Shown piece after piece: positions 46,579 to 58,889 of a DNA stretch of 64,000 nt (positions within the stretch are counted from its first letter, which is position 1; every line of letters begins with the position of its first letter). The notes beneath the pieces were generated by a model that was not told the DNA's origin, ran no database searches, and saw only the letters and a list, made by a program, of their open reading frames with translations. The DNA lies in contig NC_030853.1 in NCBI RefSeq assembly GCF_000208745.1, positions 16,296,193 through 16,360,192 on the forward strand, written 5' to 3'. The position numbers were made by a program, and so were the translations under genes. The stretch comes from Theobroma cacao. Lineage: Eukaryota; Streptophyta; Magnoliopsida; Malvales; Malvaceae.

Positions 46579-48159
46579 TGACATTTAGTACTTTACAATG
46601 CAATGTGATTATAGGTAATGTAATTACAAGCAATGTGATTACATAAAAGATAACATTGCATTGTTTGGTATATAAGTAATATAATGATTAAAATGCAGAG
46701 AAGATAATATTGCAGTGTTTGTTTTACAACTACTTTACAGGGTATGTAATGTTAATTTCTAAAACTATCCTTATATATTAAAATACAAGTTTAACATGTA
46801 TTTTTTTATTGTTAATTTTTATATAATGTCATTTTTAAATATATTTTTAATGTCATATATTTTATTTTTCATTTCTTGTTACAGGTATATATTTTATTTT
46901 TAACATAATTTCTTATATTATATATTTTATTTTAATTTTTTTCTTTAAAAGATAGTATTTTATTTTTATTTCTTAATATGTTTTATGTGTATATATTAAC
47001 GTGATAGCTTCCTCTCTTGTTTATGAATTTACTAGTAATGATGAATAGTATGAAAAAAGAAAAAAAAAACTCAAATTGTCTTTGCAATGCTAAAGGAAGA
47101 AGAAAAAAATGAGCAATACACAAATGTTCTCGTTGACACTGAATAACATCACATGAGATTTTTTTGTTCAAATTTTAGATATTAGAAAGACAGATCAATC
47201 AAGTCAAATAGAGCTAATTATTGCTGTCAGAATCTCCACCAGCCGTTGCATGTCGTGCAACAGACTGTAAATTCTTTGCTCCTCCTAGTTAGGCTACTAA
47301 GTTATAGCTACTCGAGTCTGTTTTTGCATTTCATCCCTACAAACCCTTAGGTAAGTATCCGCCTCCTGCTGCCTTGTTGAATTCTCATCAAATTGTTTGT
47401 TTGTTTGCTTAGAAAACGGAGGAGAACAAAGTGGGAAAAACAAACAGAAAACGATGCTTCCTTGTTGTATTATTTCTAGTGCCTTGGGTCTTGTCAAATA
47501 TGCCTATTCTAAATTTTCACTCGAGCCAGGAATTGGAATTCTTTGTGTTACTTGGTTTTTGTCATTAAATTATGATATATCTGCTTGCCAAGAAACAAGA
47601 TGGAGTACATATCTACTTCTTGTTGAAGATTAACCCAGAAATCCAACGTTTCTTGCCAATCAAGGATCAAATTGTTTTATTGATAAAACAAAAATATAAA
47701 TATGAAGAAAACTCCAATTAAAAGAAAAAAACTCAATTTGAAAAATATAAAAAGAAGATAAAAAAAAGAGAAAGAAAAAGAAGAATGAGAGATTTCAATC
47801 CACAATTTTAGATGATGAAGAAGTAGGACCTTATTAGCTAGAAGAAGGAGGAGCGACTTTAGCAAAATAGAGAAGCAGCAAACCCTAAACCCCAAAAACG
47901 ACAATGAATAAGATTTGAAAGGGATTGTGAATAATTTTTTTAAAAGATATTGGGTAAAAATATCCTTAAGAATATTGTAGAGTGTAATATAATGTGATTG
48001 TATTAGTTTTGGATTGCAATCACATTACATCCCTTGATTGCAATGTAATTGCATTGCAATCTTATATTGTAGTGGTCTGCTGCAAAACAAATACTGCAAT
48101 GTAATTTAATTAGACACATTGTAAGAAATGTGTTCTCATTTCTCTCACACCAAATGCCA
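46579..48159. mobile_element. TIR element nested in the hAT
   Basis: The left end TGACATTTAGTA and the reverse complement of the right end (TGGCATTTGGTG) agree at 9 of 12 positions. Both subterminal regions carry TTGCARTGTTTGTTTTRCA-type sequence and repeated AATGCAATGTGATTA words in inverted orientation. It interrupts one copy of a duplicated hAT segment whose other copy (about 48523-48690) is uninterrupted. Target duplication and superfamily are unresolved. Confidence 0.6.
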
Positions 48160-48337
48160 CCTATATGTTATAAGTTTATATAAACAAAGTTATTATATTG
48201 TAATTGATAATTTTATGAGTTATAATTTTTACAATGTTAACACAAAATAGAAAAGAAATATATTTATATTTAAAGTACATATATATACACCACAACATAC
48301 AAAAAAAATATTTTAATATATATAAAATAGTAATTAT

Positions 48338-48354
48338 ATTCCTTANATTCCTTA
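48338..48354. repeat. 8-bp repeat flanking a single N
   Basis: ATTCCTTA occurs at 48338-48345 and 48347-48354 with N at 48346. This is the same arrangement as the 64-bp case at 34.2 kb and is a likely assembly join. Confidence 0.75.
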
Positions 48355-48362
48355 TAAATGAA

Positions 48363-48366
<4 letters not shown>

Positions 48367-48401
<35 letters not shown>
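48367..48401. repeat. (TA)n microsatellite
   Basis: Uninterrupted TA repeat of about 17 units inside the hAT element. Confidence 0.9.
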
Positions 48402-48405
<4 letters not shown>

Positions 48406-48993
48406 ATAATATTAAAAGATATTACAAGTTAATTAATAATTATAGTTTCATGAATTAATTTAATTAATTATACGAGTTTGTCCTTAATTACATAAAATTG
48501 AAAAAAATAACTAAGATTTAGAACTATTCTAATCTCACAACTTCTCTTTAGGTTTATATAAATTTATATAAACAAAGTTATATATATTATAATTAATAAT
48601 TTTATAAGTTATAATTTTGTAATGTTAATACAAAATAGAAAATAAATATATTTATATTAAAAGTATATATATAATAGTAATTATATTCTTTTTTAATATA
48701 TATTATTTATATTATTTAAACATAATTAACAATCTAATAATTTTTTAATTTAAATATACTAATGTTATCATATTAATAATTAGAGTAACTATATGTTTCA
48801 TATATTTGTTAGGTTTTAACAAAAAAAATTACTTGTAAAGTTGGTAAAGTTGTAAAATTTTAATTTAATTATTAAAATAATAATAAAATATTGATAAATA
48901 GTAATCATATTCGGATAACGGGTACCCAAGGGGTGGTACTCGAACCCTACCCAAACCCGATACGGGTAGTACCTAAGGGGTGGTACCCAAACT

Positions 48994-49693
48994 TAGATCT
49001 GATAATTTTGAACACGATACATTAACACGACACGAGAAGACACAGGTTAAACAGGTTTTGAGTTTAGTTTTAACGTGTTTCGTGTCTTAACGCGTCAGAC
49101 AAGACAAACACGTTTAAAACATGTTTAAACACGTTTACTTAATCGTATTATCGTATTTAAACGTATACGCGTGACACATTTATTAACCTATTAAAAATTA
49201 ATAGTTAAAAACTATTTTAACCTTATATAAATAATTTTAAATAATTATTTTAATAAGTTTTTTTAATTTTATAAAGGGTATAATGTAATTATACATGCTC
49301 AACCCTAATTTTTAACTTTTAGTGATTATTTGATGTTATTATTATTTTTGTTTTATTATAATTATTTTTATAATTATAGATTTTAAATTTAAATAATAAA
49401 ATTATATTTAATTATAAATATTTTTATTTAATCATGTTAAACGGGTTAATCGTGTTAAACGTGTTAATCGTGTTAAACGTGTTATTAATCGTATCGTGTC
49501 GTATATTGACACATTTAATAAATGTATTAATCGTGTCGTGTTGTGTTACACGTGTATTAAACGTGTACGTGTACATGTTTTAAATTTAAAACACGAATAT
49601 TAAACGTGTCGTGTTCGTGTTTAGCCTTAACCTGTTTCATGTCTAATCATGTCTGACACGTTTACGATATGTTAACACGAATTGCCAAGTCTA
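48994..49693. mobile_element. Small hAT element (700 bp) nested in the larger hAT
   Basis: The left end TAGATCTGATAATT and the reverse complement of the right end (TAGACTTGGCAATT) form a TIR. The flanks CCCAAACT (48986-48993) and CCCAAACC (49694-49701) are an 8-bp target duplication with one mismatch. The interior is full of ACACGTTTAA/TTAAACGTGT words on both strands, giving strong self-complementarity. No ORF is present. Confidence 0.8.
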
Positions 49694-49843
49694 CCCAAAC
49701 CCTACCCAAACTCTATATGGTAGTAAAATCACTACCTGAACTCGTCCCAAACTCAATTATAAGATACCTTAGCCCTATATAATCGGGTTGGATATCAGCG
49801 GGTACCTTATAACCAGGTGGCCATTGCCATCCCTACTCTTATT

Positions 49844-50640
49844 GATCTCCATAATCGTTCTTGAGGTTAGATTATTAGTTTTATAGAGACTTATGAAACT
49901 CTTTTTCATAATCTCCAAGTCGTCTTAGTCAAGGATTTCAATAAGCTAATATCAACCAAGAACTATTAGGATATGTCTCCTAAATCACTTGGAGTGATGA
50001 TTCTTTTCTTGACTACACTCATTTGCCTTCATATGCTTTATGCTATACCCAAAAACATCTTGTTTTGACATCTTTAGTTAGGCACCTATAGAGATAAAAT
50101 CAAAATATATCACTTCATATATAAGACAACCTAGTATTTCAAGTCTAGGGAGTATTTACACAACTTATATATGAGAAGTATTATATAAACACTTGAGTGA
50201 AATACCAAATGCATTTCTCATGGCATGTCATGTTTAATTAATTTTCTCTCCTAGGCAAGCACCTACATTGTAGTTTCAAGTATTTTTATATTTCAACCTG
50301 TGAGATCGGTTGCTTACTTCTCAAGTAAAAAACATAGAATATATTAGTCTCTATATATCATTGATGTTCAGTTTCAATGATACATTGATCAGGAACATTT
50401 AGAGATTATGTTTTGATGTATAGAGATCTCATAACTGTAAACCATTACAGTTCTTTTGCAAAGCATATTAATCTCATGAACTTCATCTAATTAGACTTAT
50501 AACCCATTGTAATTAATATCTTATTGATAAAGGAAAACTTCTAATAATTTAATATGAATGATATTGTTACATGATTGTAATTAAGTCTTAACCAATTCTA
50601 ATTAACTGCAGGGCTCATCCTAACATATATTGTATCTATG
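49844..50640. repeat. Unclassified interspersed repeat split by the hAT
   Basis: This continues the sequence left of the hAT (about 46010-46307). The text is of a kind I recall as repeated in many angiosperm genomes, possibly a decayed LTR-retrotransposon end, but I see no LTR boundaries or proteins. The classification is a guess. Confidence 0.35.
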
Positions 50641-51212
50641 TTCACAGTAGAGGTTTTGTGCAATAACAAGAGATTCATTGAGCATATGAGATTCCCTCCA
50701 ACCAACAACAAAACTTAAGCATCAGAATTATTTGATATGCTCGTTGAAGGGTATCTAGGAAAAGATATGAGAGAGAAAAGAATATAATATATTCTGTGAA
50801 AAAGCATTTTCCTTAATCTTTCTCTAAGAATCAGTGCTTAACGTATATGCCACAACTTTGCTGAGTAAGGCAGCAAGAATAAAACTCATGCAGAGGTACC
50901 AGAAGGCTAGAATCCTGTCAAAGGTACATAGTAAGAATCCCCTCATTAATGTTAGTCCCATATTTCGAGATTGAGATTGGATGATTAGGTAATATTATAG
51001 GATTCTATGTCAGCCTGTGAAAATTATATTGCAACTACTGGTTTCCAAAAAACGATGACAAATTTATGGTAAAAAGTTGAAAAGGAAAGAACTAGGAATG
51101 ATGGTATTTGGTAGGAGCACTCCTTGGCTTTTTCTCTACCACATAAGTAGATAATATAAGAGATATTGAAGCATGTATAGTGTTTTCTTTGAACCTGTGG
51201 GTAGAAGAGAAT

Positions 51213-51218
51213 ATAAAT
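51213..51218 (+). promoter_or_regulatory. Candidate TATA box of the first F-box gene
   Basis: TATAAA is about 50 bp upstream of the ATG at 51268, implying a very short leader. Positional inference only. Confidence 0.3.
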
Positions 51219-51267
51219 GTGGGGTTTCTTACTATGTATTTGACAGTAGCTGAAGGAGAAGAGCCAG

Positions 51268-52413
51268 ATGCAGGGCTTTGGCAATCTGCCAAGAGACTTG
51301 TTCCTCGAAGTCTGTCTCCGCCTGCCAGTAGAATCTTTGACGCGATTCAGGTGCGTTTGCAAATCATGGTATGCTCTCTTTAAGAATCCTAAATTCATTT
51401 CCATGCACCTTAGCTATAACAGCAGCAACAATGAATTTGTTCTTATCAAGCGCTGCCTCCTAACATGCTTAGGAAAGAAAGTAAATATGTTCTCATTGGT
51501 CAGCAGCAAGGACTTTTCTTTTGCAAATGTAGCTGTTGATTTACCCTTGTATAAGAAAGAGCCATATCTACAGCTTTTGGGTCACTGTGATGGCATTATT
51601 TGTCTATCAAATTATAGAGATGACATAGTTCTATGTAACCCTGCTACCAAAGAATCCACGGTTCTCCCGAAATCCTGTCTCCCCTGTTTTTCATCGAACC
51701 CAAATTTGATTCCCCGAACGAATGCCCTGGGATTTGGTTATGACCTGAAAAATCAACAATACAAGGTGGTTAGGATTGTGTCATATTTGGAGGAGTTTGG
51801 TGACCACAGCTTACCCCAACTTTCCATGGTGGAGGTATACACCATGGGAACTGATTCCTGGAGAGAAGTCAAGAATGTCAAGGTCTCTGCCAATGTCCAA
51901 TACTGTCCAATTCCATGTTTTGACACCTACTTCAATGGAGCATTTCATTGGCATGCTATGGACTACAACAATAATGAAGTCATCCTTTCATTCGACATGG
52001 GAGAAGAGGAGTTCCAAAACATATCAATGCCAGATTTTCTTTCCGTTTATGATCATTCCATCTGCAGGAGTCTCCTGGTGTGGAATGGTTGCCTTGCTTT
52101 GATAGTCTATCCAGGAAAAGGAATTGAAAAATCATTTCAGATATGTGTGATGGAAAATTATGGGATGAAGGAATCTTGGACTAAAAAATTAACTATTGGA
52201 CCTCTTGCAGGAGTTGAACGGCCATTGATATTTTGGCAAAATGATGAAGAGATTGTGATGGAAGGAACTGATGGACAGGCAGTGTCCTACAACTTCATCA
52301 CAAAAGACATCAAGAATCTTCGAATTTATGGGGTTCCAAAATCGTTTCAAAGTCTTACTTATGCAAATAGCCTTGTCTCAATCAGGAGAGGGAATCAATG
52401 CTTGATGAAATAA
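51268..52413 (+). CDS. F-box / FBA-domain protein (CPR1-like), copy 1
   Basis: Single exon, 381 residues. The N-terminal F-box (about 5-47) begins LPRDLFLEVCLRLPVESL and continues VCKSWYALFKNPKFI. The rest is the F-box-associated beta-propeller-like region, with LLGHCDGIICLSNYRDDIVL and LCNPATKES (about 103-131), GFGYD, NGAFHWHAM and VILSFDMG. Such proteins are substrate receptors of SCF ubiquitin ligases, binding SKP1 through the F-box and a target through the FBA part. The Arabidopsis relative CPR1/CPR30 controls NLR immune-receptor levels, but the target here is unknown. It shares most of its sequence with the gene at 58.9 kb, and its upstream DNA (about 50640-50930) matches about 58200-58440. 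It is therefore one unit of a segmental tandem duplication. Both F-box and C-terminal parts appear intact. Confidence 0.92.
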   Translation: MQGFGNLPRDLFLEVCLRLPVESLTRFRCVCKSWYALFKNPKFISMHLSYNSSNNEFVLIKRCLLTCLGKKVNMFSLVSSKDFSFANVAVDLPLYKKEPYLQLLGHCDGIICLSNYRDDIVLCNPATKESTVLPKSCLPCFSSNPNLIPRTNALGFGYDLKNQQYKVVRIVSYLEEFGDHSLPQLSMVEVYTMGTDSWREVKNVKVSANVQYCPIPCFDTYFNGAFHWHAMDYNNNEVILSFDMGEEEFQNISMPDFLSVYDHSICRSLLVWNGCLALIVYPGKGIEKSFQICVMENYGMKESWTKKLTIGPLAGVERPLIFWQNDEEIVMEGTDGQAVSYNFITKDIKNLRIYGVPKSFQSLTYANSLVSIRRGNQCLMK

Positions 52414-55400
52414 GTTATTATCGGTCATGAATAATTAAGAGGTGGTTCTGTTTGATTGACACTTTCATTATTATTTTTTTTAACTTTTACTGTGATTAAC
52501 TATGCTATTTTTTTCCCCGACCAATCACTTCTGCATAGTACAAAAATGTCAATCTTTTTAGTCTCCTTGCCCACTGGGGAGCAAGTGTCATTTTCTCAAA
52601 ATTTGTGGATTCTTGGCGGTTAGGATAATGTTGTCCACTCTCCTTGTGAAGTACATTATCAGAGATTGATATTTTCAATTACTTGTGTCACAAATAAGCG
52701 AACCTTTTGCATCCTGGGGAGAGGAAAAGAAGAGTAACTTTGATAAATGACAACAAAATTATCCTATCTTACATTTATTTATCTACACCAAATATGACAT
52801 GATATAATATTTAGAAGAAAAATTCTCAGTATAAGATGAGATCTTTCTCTTAATTCTTTAATGATCTTATTGATCTTGTTTGTTTGTTTGTTTTAAGTTT
52901 TGGTTTAGGGCATAAATTATCTAAAAAAGAAAGACATAAGATATAAAATCATATGTCTTACTTTTTTTTTTTTGTTTTGAGAAACGAAAACTTAGAATTT
53001 TAGTTTCTGGGTAACTATTATGTATTTATTATTAAATACAAATTATTAGATATAATTATATTTTATTTTAATCTTAAATATGTATTTATTATAAGATAAG
53101 AAAAAATGAGATAAGATCGTAAACTCTTTTTTAGAGAGAAAGATCTTATCGATATATTTATCTCTTTTTTGTATTTATTTTATAACAATAAATCATATGA
53201 GGGAGAGATTTTACATATCAAATTAAACAAACCCATTATACATCTTATTTGGAATATATATACAATAGGGTGATGATATAAATGCTTGCTTTCTTTTTTT
53301 TTTTTGGGTGCAAATTATAAATGCTTACAAATTTAAAGCTAAAATCACTTTAAATTGTCTTTCTTAAAAATAACTGTGGGTATATATTAGGAGAAAATTA
53401 CAGATAAGTTTGGGAATATTAGTAATAAACCGTGTGCCGCACATTTAAGTTGATTTCTTCTATCCTCTCTTTTTTTTTTTGGACTTGCTTTGATTAAGAC
53501 ATTTACTCCACTTGTTACCAAATGAAAGAAAATGGAAGGAATTAGCTAAACGAATAAAAGAAAAAACCTTGATGTGACGCTAATTAGAGGGAGGAAAAGA
53601 TACAAATTTGTATCTTACCATATCTGTGTACATATTACGTAGTACAATCATCAAAGCACACAGTATCTTCTTAAAAAAACTACCCACACCCACACACACA
53701 CACACAATATAAAAAGCAAATAAAATTAAAAAAAATAATGCATTTTAAATGAACTTAGGATGAGGTGAGGTGATATTTTCAAAACTTATCATTGCCATGC
53801 CTTATCCAATACCTATCTTTCAAGCAAAAAGGTCCCTTCATTTCAAGATGGGGTGATACACCATTTGACAACAACTTGATTTCATCATCATCATCATCTC
53901 TACTCTTGGTATGTGTAACTTATCAATTATATGGATTGACACAAAAATAAAAAAAAAGAAAGAAGAAGTGGTCCAATTGATTTCCATGAATGACTAAAAG
54001 AGAGAAATGGGAATCTCATCATTTCTTTTCAGAAAGTGCCCACTTCACCCTACTTTAGTCTTCTCAGGCCAAACTACCCAAGTATAATAAGGAAATAAAC
54101 ATAAATACTAATGCACTGTTCCAACAAGATCTAGGGTAACCTTAAAAAACAGAAACTTCCAAACCCCAAACCTTAGCACCTGCAAGAAAGAAACAACATT
54201 CCTAGGAAACAACAAAGGACTTATCATGATTCTTCCCGTTTGAGAAATATCAGCATAGAAGACTAGAATGTCCCTCAAAATATCTTGAAGTTACAAAGGG
54301 GTTCAAAAATCCAAATGTTAGTGAAAATCAATTAAGTTTTACACATTTACTATAAAATATTGGAATATGCAAAGATTAGAGCAAGTTAGAGAAGATATTT
54401 GTGACATATTAAGTGAGTTGGCTTAGATTGAAAGAAAAATTACTAAGAGTTTCTAATTTTTTATGCTATTTGCTTGTGTAATTGATGAGGTTATAAAATT
54501 AAAGTAACTACGTTTAGGATGAACAGTTATTTCATTTAGTGTTCATTATTGAGAGCATCTAATAAAGTCTCAATTATGGAAGCATCTAAATAGTAGGAGT
54601 ACCTAATACAATTATTAGCAGTGGAAGTATTCAAAACAGGCATTAATCTAAATGATTATCAATTCTTTTTGATCAACACTTGGCACCAGATTTTGTGTTA
54701 GAACAGTTTGCACTTTTCACACCCATAAAAACCCTATCATTCCTTAGGTGTAAAAGTCTTTTAACCAGTTTAATAATCTTTTCATTTTTTTGTCTTTTAA
54801 CCAGTCTTGGCAGGAACAAAATCCCTTGTTTCCTTCCTGTCACTATGTGCACATCCAAACGTAGTGGAACAGTTTTTATTCAGGTTGGGAAGTAATAATA
54901 ACTCAAAAGGGTATCTATCTAGTAGAAGAATCTCTAGTAGTACATGGAATAGCCTTTCCTTTTCAAAGACAGTGTCAGTACGTGTAGCGTTTTCCTTTCC
55001 TTTCCCATGGATATTTGGATAATGATGTGCTGACAAACAATACAACTCCAAAACCAAAAACCATGAGTGAAAACCGTCACCCCTTCACTCCGCACCTCTC
55101 ATTATTCCCTTTTATTTTCCTTCTTCCGTCTTCTTTTCATGTCATCATCTTCTTCTTCACAACAATTTCCTTATCTTTCCTTCTACTTTTTTATTCTCCA
55201 TCTTTTGTAGAAAAAGCTTGAAACTATCAATTCCTTGTTTGGCCTACAGCTTTACCAGACACAATCCTTGAAACCCAATTTTCCTTGATGCTATGGGAGC
55301 CAATTAAGGTATAATTGATTTCACTGATTTTAATTTCCTTTAACATGTTTGTTTATTGAATTTTTCTTCATGAATGTTCATAAACTTGAAAGGGTATTGT

Positions 55401-57000
55401 TTGAATAATTGTTAGAACAAAACCACAAAGTTTCCTTATATGTTTGTATTTGTTGGAAACAGACAAAAATAAACTGTTATGGGAAAGAAGGACTCTGGTA
55501 TATGCTAAAAAATTTTTGCTGTCATCTTAATTTGGAAGAAAGGGTCGTTTTTGAAAATTTGAGATGCTGCCAAGGGTGTTTTGGTGAATTTCTATTATTG
55601 ATTGCAGTTTGGTAAATAGAGCTGTATTTGGACAGTAGTAGGATATATGTATACATATATATATATGTATATATATTTCTAATTCTTTGTTGTAAAGTAC
55701 CAAGGAAAATATGCTGATGTTATAGTGGCACGTGTCATCATGTGGAGACTTATGGAGCAATAACAATGGGACAAAAGATATCCAAACAATTTAGTGGCAG
55801 AGGGAGACTAGTTCAGGTGGCTTGGTTTTATTGGTGCTTTTTGTTAGGCTTGTTTGCTTTGGGCCTTGCTGTATTGATGATACGATCAAAATTTTGTTTT
55901 CTTTCATTAAGTTCAATTCTTGGAGTCTTAGCTTTACTAAGGAATTGAGAAATTAAGCATATGCAAAATTAGGATTTCTAGTTTTTAAGGTTTGCTTTTA
56001 AATTTTGTTAATTGGTTAATTTGTGGTGGGTAGCAGTAGACCATAGGCGAGAGGGTGAGGTGAATATCTGTATTTGGAGGCTTAACTCAAATTTTTATGG
56101 AGACAATTTGGATCAGAATTGGACATATTGATGTAGAGGAAAGATAGAACGATGAACCTTGGCCAAAAAAGCAAACAAAAAAAAAAAAAGATAGGATGAT
56201 GAATGAGGGTTGGATATCATATATGATTCTGAATTTGAGGCATTTGAAGGCAGGGGCCATAAATCTTTCAAAAACGTTATTTTACATTGCTTAACTTTTT
56301 CATTATCCTACACTATTTTACAAACATATGTATAATTTTGCTTTAGTTACTCAACCATGCATGCTATATCACTTAGTATTTTCGAAGGGCCTTTTGTTGA
56401 AAATTCACATATTACGACTGTACTTCATGTATGGGAGGGTTAGTATATTGATGCAAATGGAACTTATATGATAGTTGTCATCGAGTCAAGTGCACGATAA
56501 ACCACTTAAATACATTCATCTTCATATCTATAAATGTTTTATAATAGAGCTTTTTTGAAGTTGTAATTTGATGAGATCCTAGTTTTCTTGAATCGGTTAC
56601 TTATAGTCACACTTTTCAGAACCCAAATTTGTTAACAGAATTGTGAAGCACAGCACCACCCTACCTTTAGAAACAACAGAGTCAACATGTTTTAACCATT
56701 TCCAGCAGACAAAGCTTTGAGTGAAGCATGAGTGTGGCTGATTATGCCTATTGACAAAACCAGCCCCAAGAGACAAGAAGGCTAGAAAAATGTCTAACAA
56801 AGCAATCACAGCCTACAAAGAAATCTGAATAAAAAACCATAAAAAGAAAGCAGGGAACCCTTGTGCTTAAAAGGTCCTGGCTACCCATTCTAGTTATCTA
56901 TTACTCTTATGGCTGCATGAATTTGATTTTCCCAAATCATTATTAGCAAGAAAGATGAGGAAGGTCATTTGAACACTTTTAGCATGCATTTTCCAACAAG
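52414..57000. other. Spacer between F-box copies, no intact gene
   Basis: AT-rich DNA with a (CA)n run near 53690-53706 and a TA-rich stretch near 55650-55675. ORFs such as 54680-54895, 55015-55221 and 55742-55948 have no family features. I see no RNA gene. Confidence 0.5.
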
Positions 57001-57039
57001 AGTGACAGAATACTTTTGGATATGTAATTAACAAAATGA

Positions 57040-57265
57040 GAAGACTAAAGGTTTATGGAGTTATTGAATTCCTTTGATATTTTGGAAAAATGATGAGATT
57101 CTCGGGGAAGGCAATGGTGGAGGTGTTGTGTCCAACAGTTTTGGCAAACAAAAATTAACAATCTTCCAATTCATGGGTTCAGAATATTGTTCACAGTTTT
57201 TGTTTATATGGATAGCCTTGTTTCAGTCAGAGGAGGGAATCAAATGCTTGATGGAGTACAGGTAA
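57040..57265 (+). pseudogene. F-box gene remnant (C-terminal end only)
   Basis: The frame FWKNDEILGEGNGG onward matches the last 60 or so residues of the intact F-box proteins, including FWKNDEILMEG and the LVSV/GG end. It carries indels and substitutions that break the match (IWIALFQSEEGIKCLME). The F-box and most of the FBA region are missing. It is followed by CAG|GTAAATATG, a donor-like site at the same place as ACAG|GTGAAAAG in the gene at 58.9 kb. It is a third, decayed unit of the cluster. Confidence 0.8.
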
Positions 57266-58889
57266 ATATGTTTAAGAGCCTCTGGTTTTTCTATTATTTA
57301 GCTTGGTAGTGTGTTCAACAGATTTGGGATTGAAATCAATTTCATTGCTTAGTTGAAGGGACTGAATAGAACCTATCGCTTTGCATATTCTTAACTGTCT
57401 ATGAAGTGGAGTATTAAACAAAGATAAGTATAGTTTTCAGCGACCATTATCGTATTGCCCTTTTAGATCAGATGTTTTACTCTAAATCTTATTGAGTTCT
57501 TTTTGTCATTGAAAAATATATTTACTTCTATCTGGGACCAGTCGGGAAAATATAGGAGGAAATGACCTTCCAACTTTGGTGGAAAGAGTATCACACTGTT
57601 TGCGGTAGGGAAAGCTTGCTGATGCTCTTTCCTTTACATATATCAGTACTTCAAAATGTTTATTCAATACATAGCAGGACTTAAAATTTTTAGTCATGAC
57701 CTTTTTTCTCAATTCGCGATTTTTATTGAAACTAGATATTTTCACTCTTATGACCAGATTTTTGAGGCACCATGTCATCGAGCTTTCAATTTTGTGAAGA
57801 AAAAAAAAAAGTATCGGGTTTATTTATTTTCAGATCACCTATATAAGAACCTCATTCCTGAGTATCTATGTTAAAAAGCTCTAGGAATCACCCAAATTTT
57901 GTGCACACTTTTCTCAGGAGTATAATTTTTGAAGCAATGTAAATATGTGACATACCTCTTGAAACATTTGTGACGTGTTTTTTTCAATAATAATGGCCAC
58001 ATTTTGCTAGAACTGTGTGTTGAACTCTAAGAGATAAAGAGGAAAATCATAAGCAGTGACAATAACATTTCAATCATAAGATGGCGGAAGAGCAAAAAGA
58101 TTTTCTTTCATAGGCATTGCCAAGGAAAAGCAAATGTTTCTCTGTCCTGACAAGTGCCCTTCTCTTAGATTGATAGACAGAAAATGTACTCAAAAGCACT
58201 TCTCTCTGTTACTGTGTTTATTTTCTTTACAGAAATATGCATTAAACTCCTGAACCAACTGTATCAATAGCAAAAGTCAAGCATCTGAATTATTTTAAAT
58301 GCTCATTAAAATTCTTTTGAAAGAAAGAAAAGAATATGATGACACAAGATTTCCCCAGGAATCTGTGCTTAAAGTATATGCCCCAACTTTTAGAGAAGGC
58401 AGTAAGAAACAAAACTCACCCACCAAGTTTGGAATACTAATGAATTCGTAATCATCAAGTTTTGAGATAGTGAAACAGCACCATGCCAGTCCCAGTTTCC
58501 ACATTGGGATTGCATGATTTGGGAGTGTAAGATTCAAGGACTTTTAATTCTATGATTGCAGGGCTAAGGAAAGAAAAACAATTCTAACACGATTATCAGT
58601 TTCAAAAACTGATGCTAAATTGATGGTAATAACTGAAAGGAAAAGAAAGCAGGTATAATATTTGGTAAGTTCTGCCATACAACTATTACTATTCTTATCT
58701 TAACCTGTTTTTTAAAGCTCTCCAAGATTTGCTATGGCAAATGCTTATTGATGCAGGTATATTTTTCGGGGAAACCATGAGTTTCGACAAGAGTATAAGC
58801 ATGAGTTTTTGATAATAATGTGCACATGCAGGGTTTTGGCTTCTCTAGTTATTGACTATAGGGAAGGAGAAAAGCAAAAAGAACCTAGA
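57266..58889. other. Upstream region of F-box copy 2
   Basis: About 58200-58440 resembles the region upstream of copy 1, marking duplicated flanks. No further gene is seen. Confidence 0.5.

Larger units (their letters stand above)
46316..49835. mobile_element. Non-autonomous hAT element, 3.5 kb
   Basis: The left end TAGGGATATCAACGG and the reverse complement of the right end (TAGGGATGGCAATGG) match at 12 of 15 positions. They have the TAGGG start common in plant hAT elements. It is flanked by a perfect 8-bp duplication, CTCTTATT. The body has no transposase ORF. It contains subterminal GGGTACCC-type words, an internal tandem duplication, and two later insertions (46579-48159 and 48994-49693). 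Confidence 0.85.

Noticed and set aside
55015..55221. Short ORF with a hydrophobic C-terminus
   Set aside because: The hydrophobic stretch comes from pyrimidine-rich low-complexity DNA; no family features.
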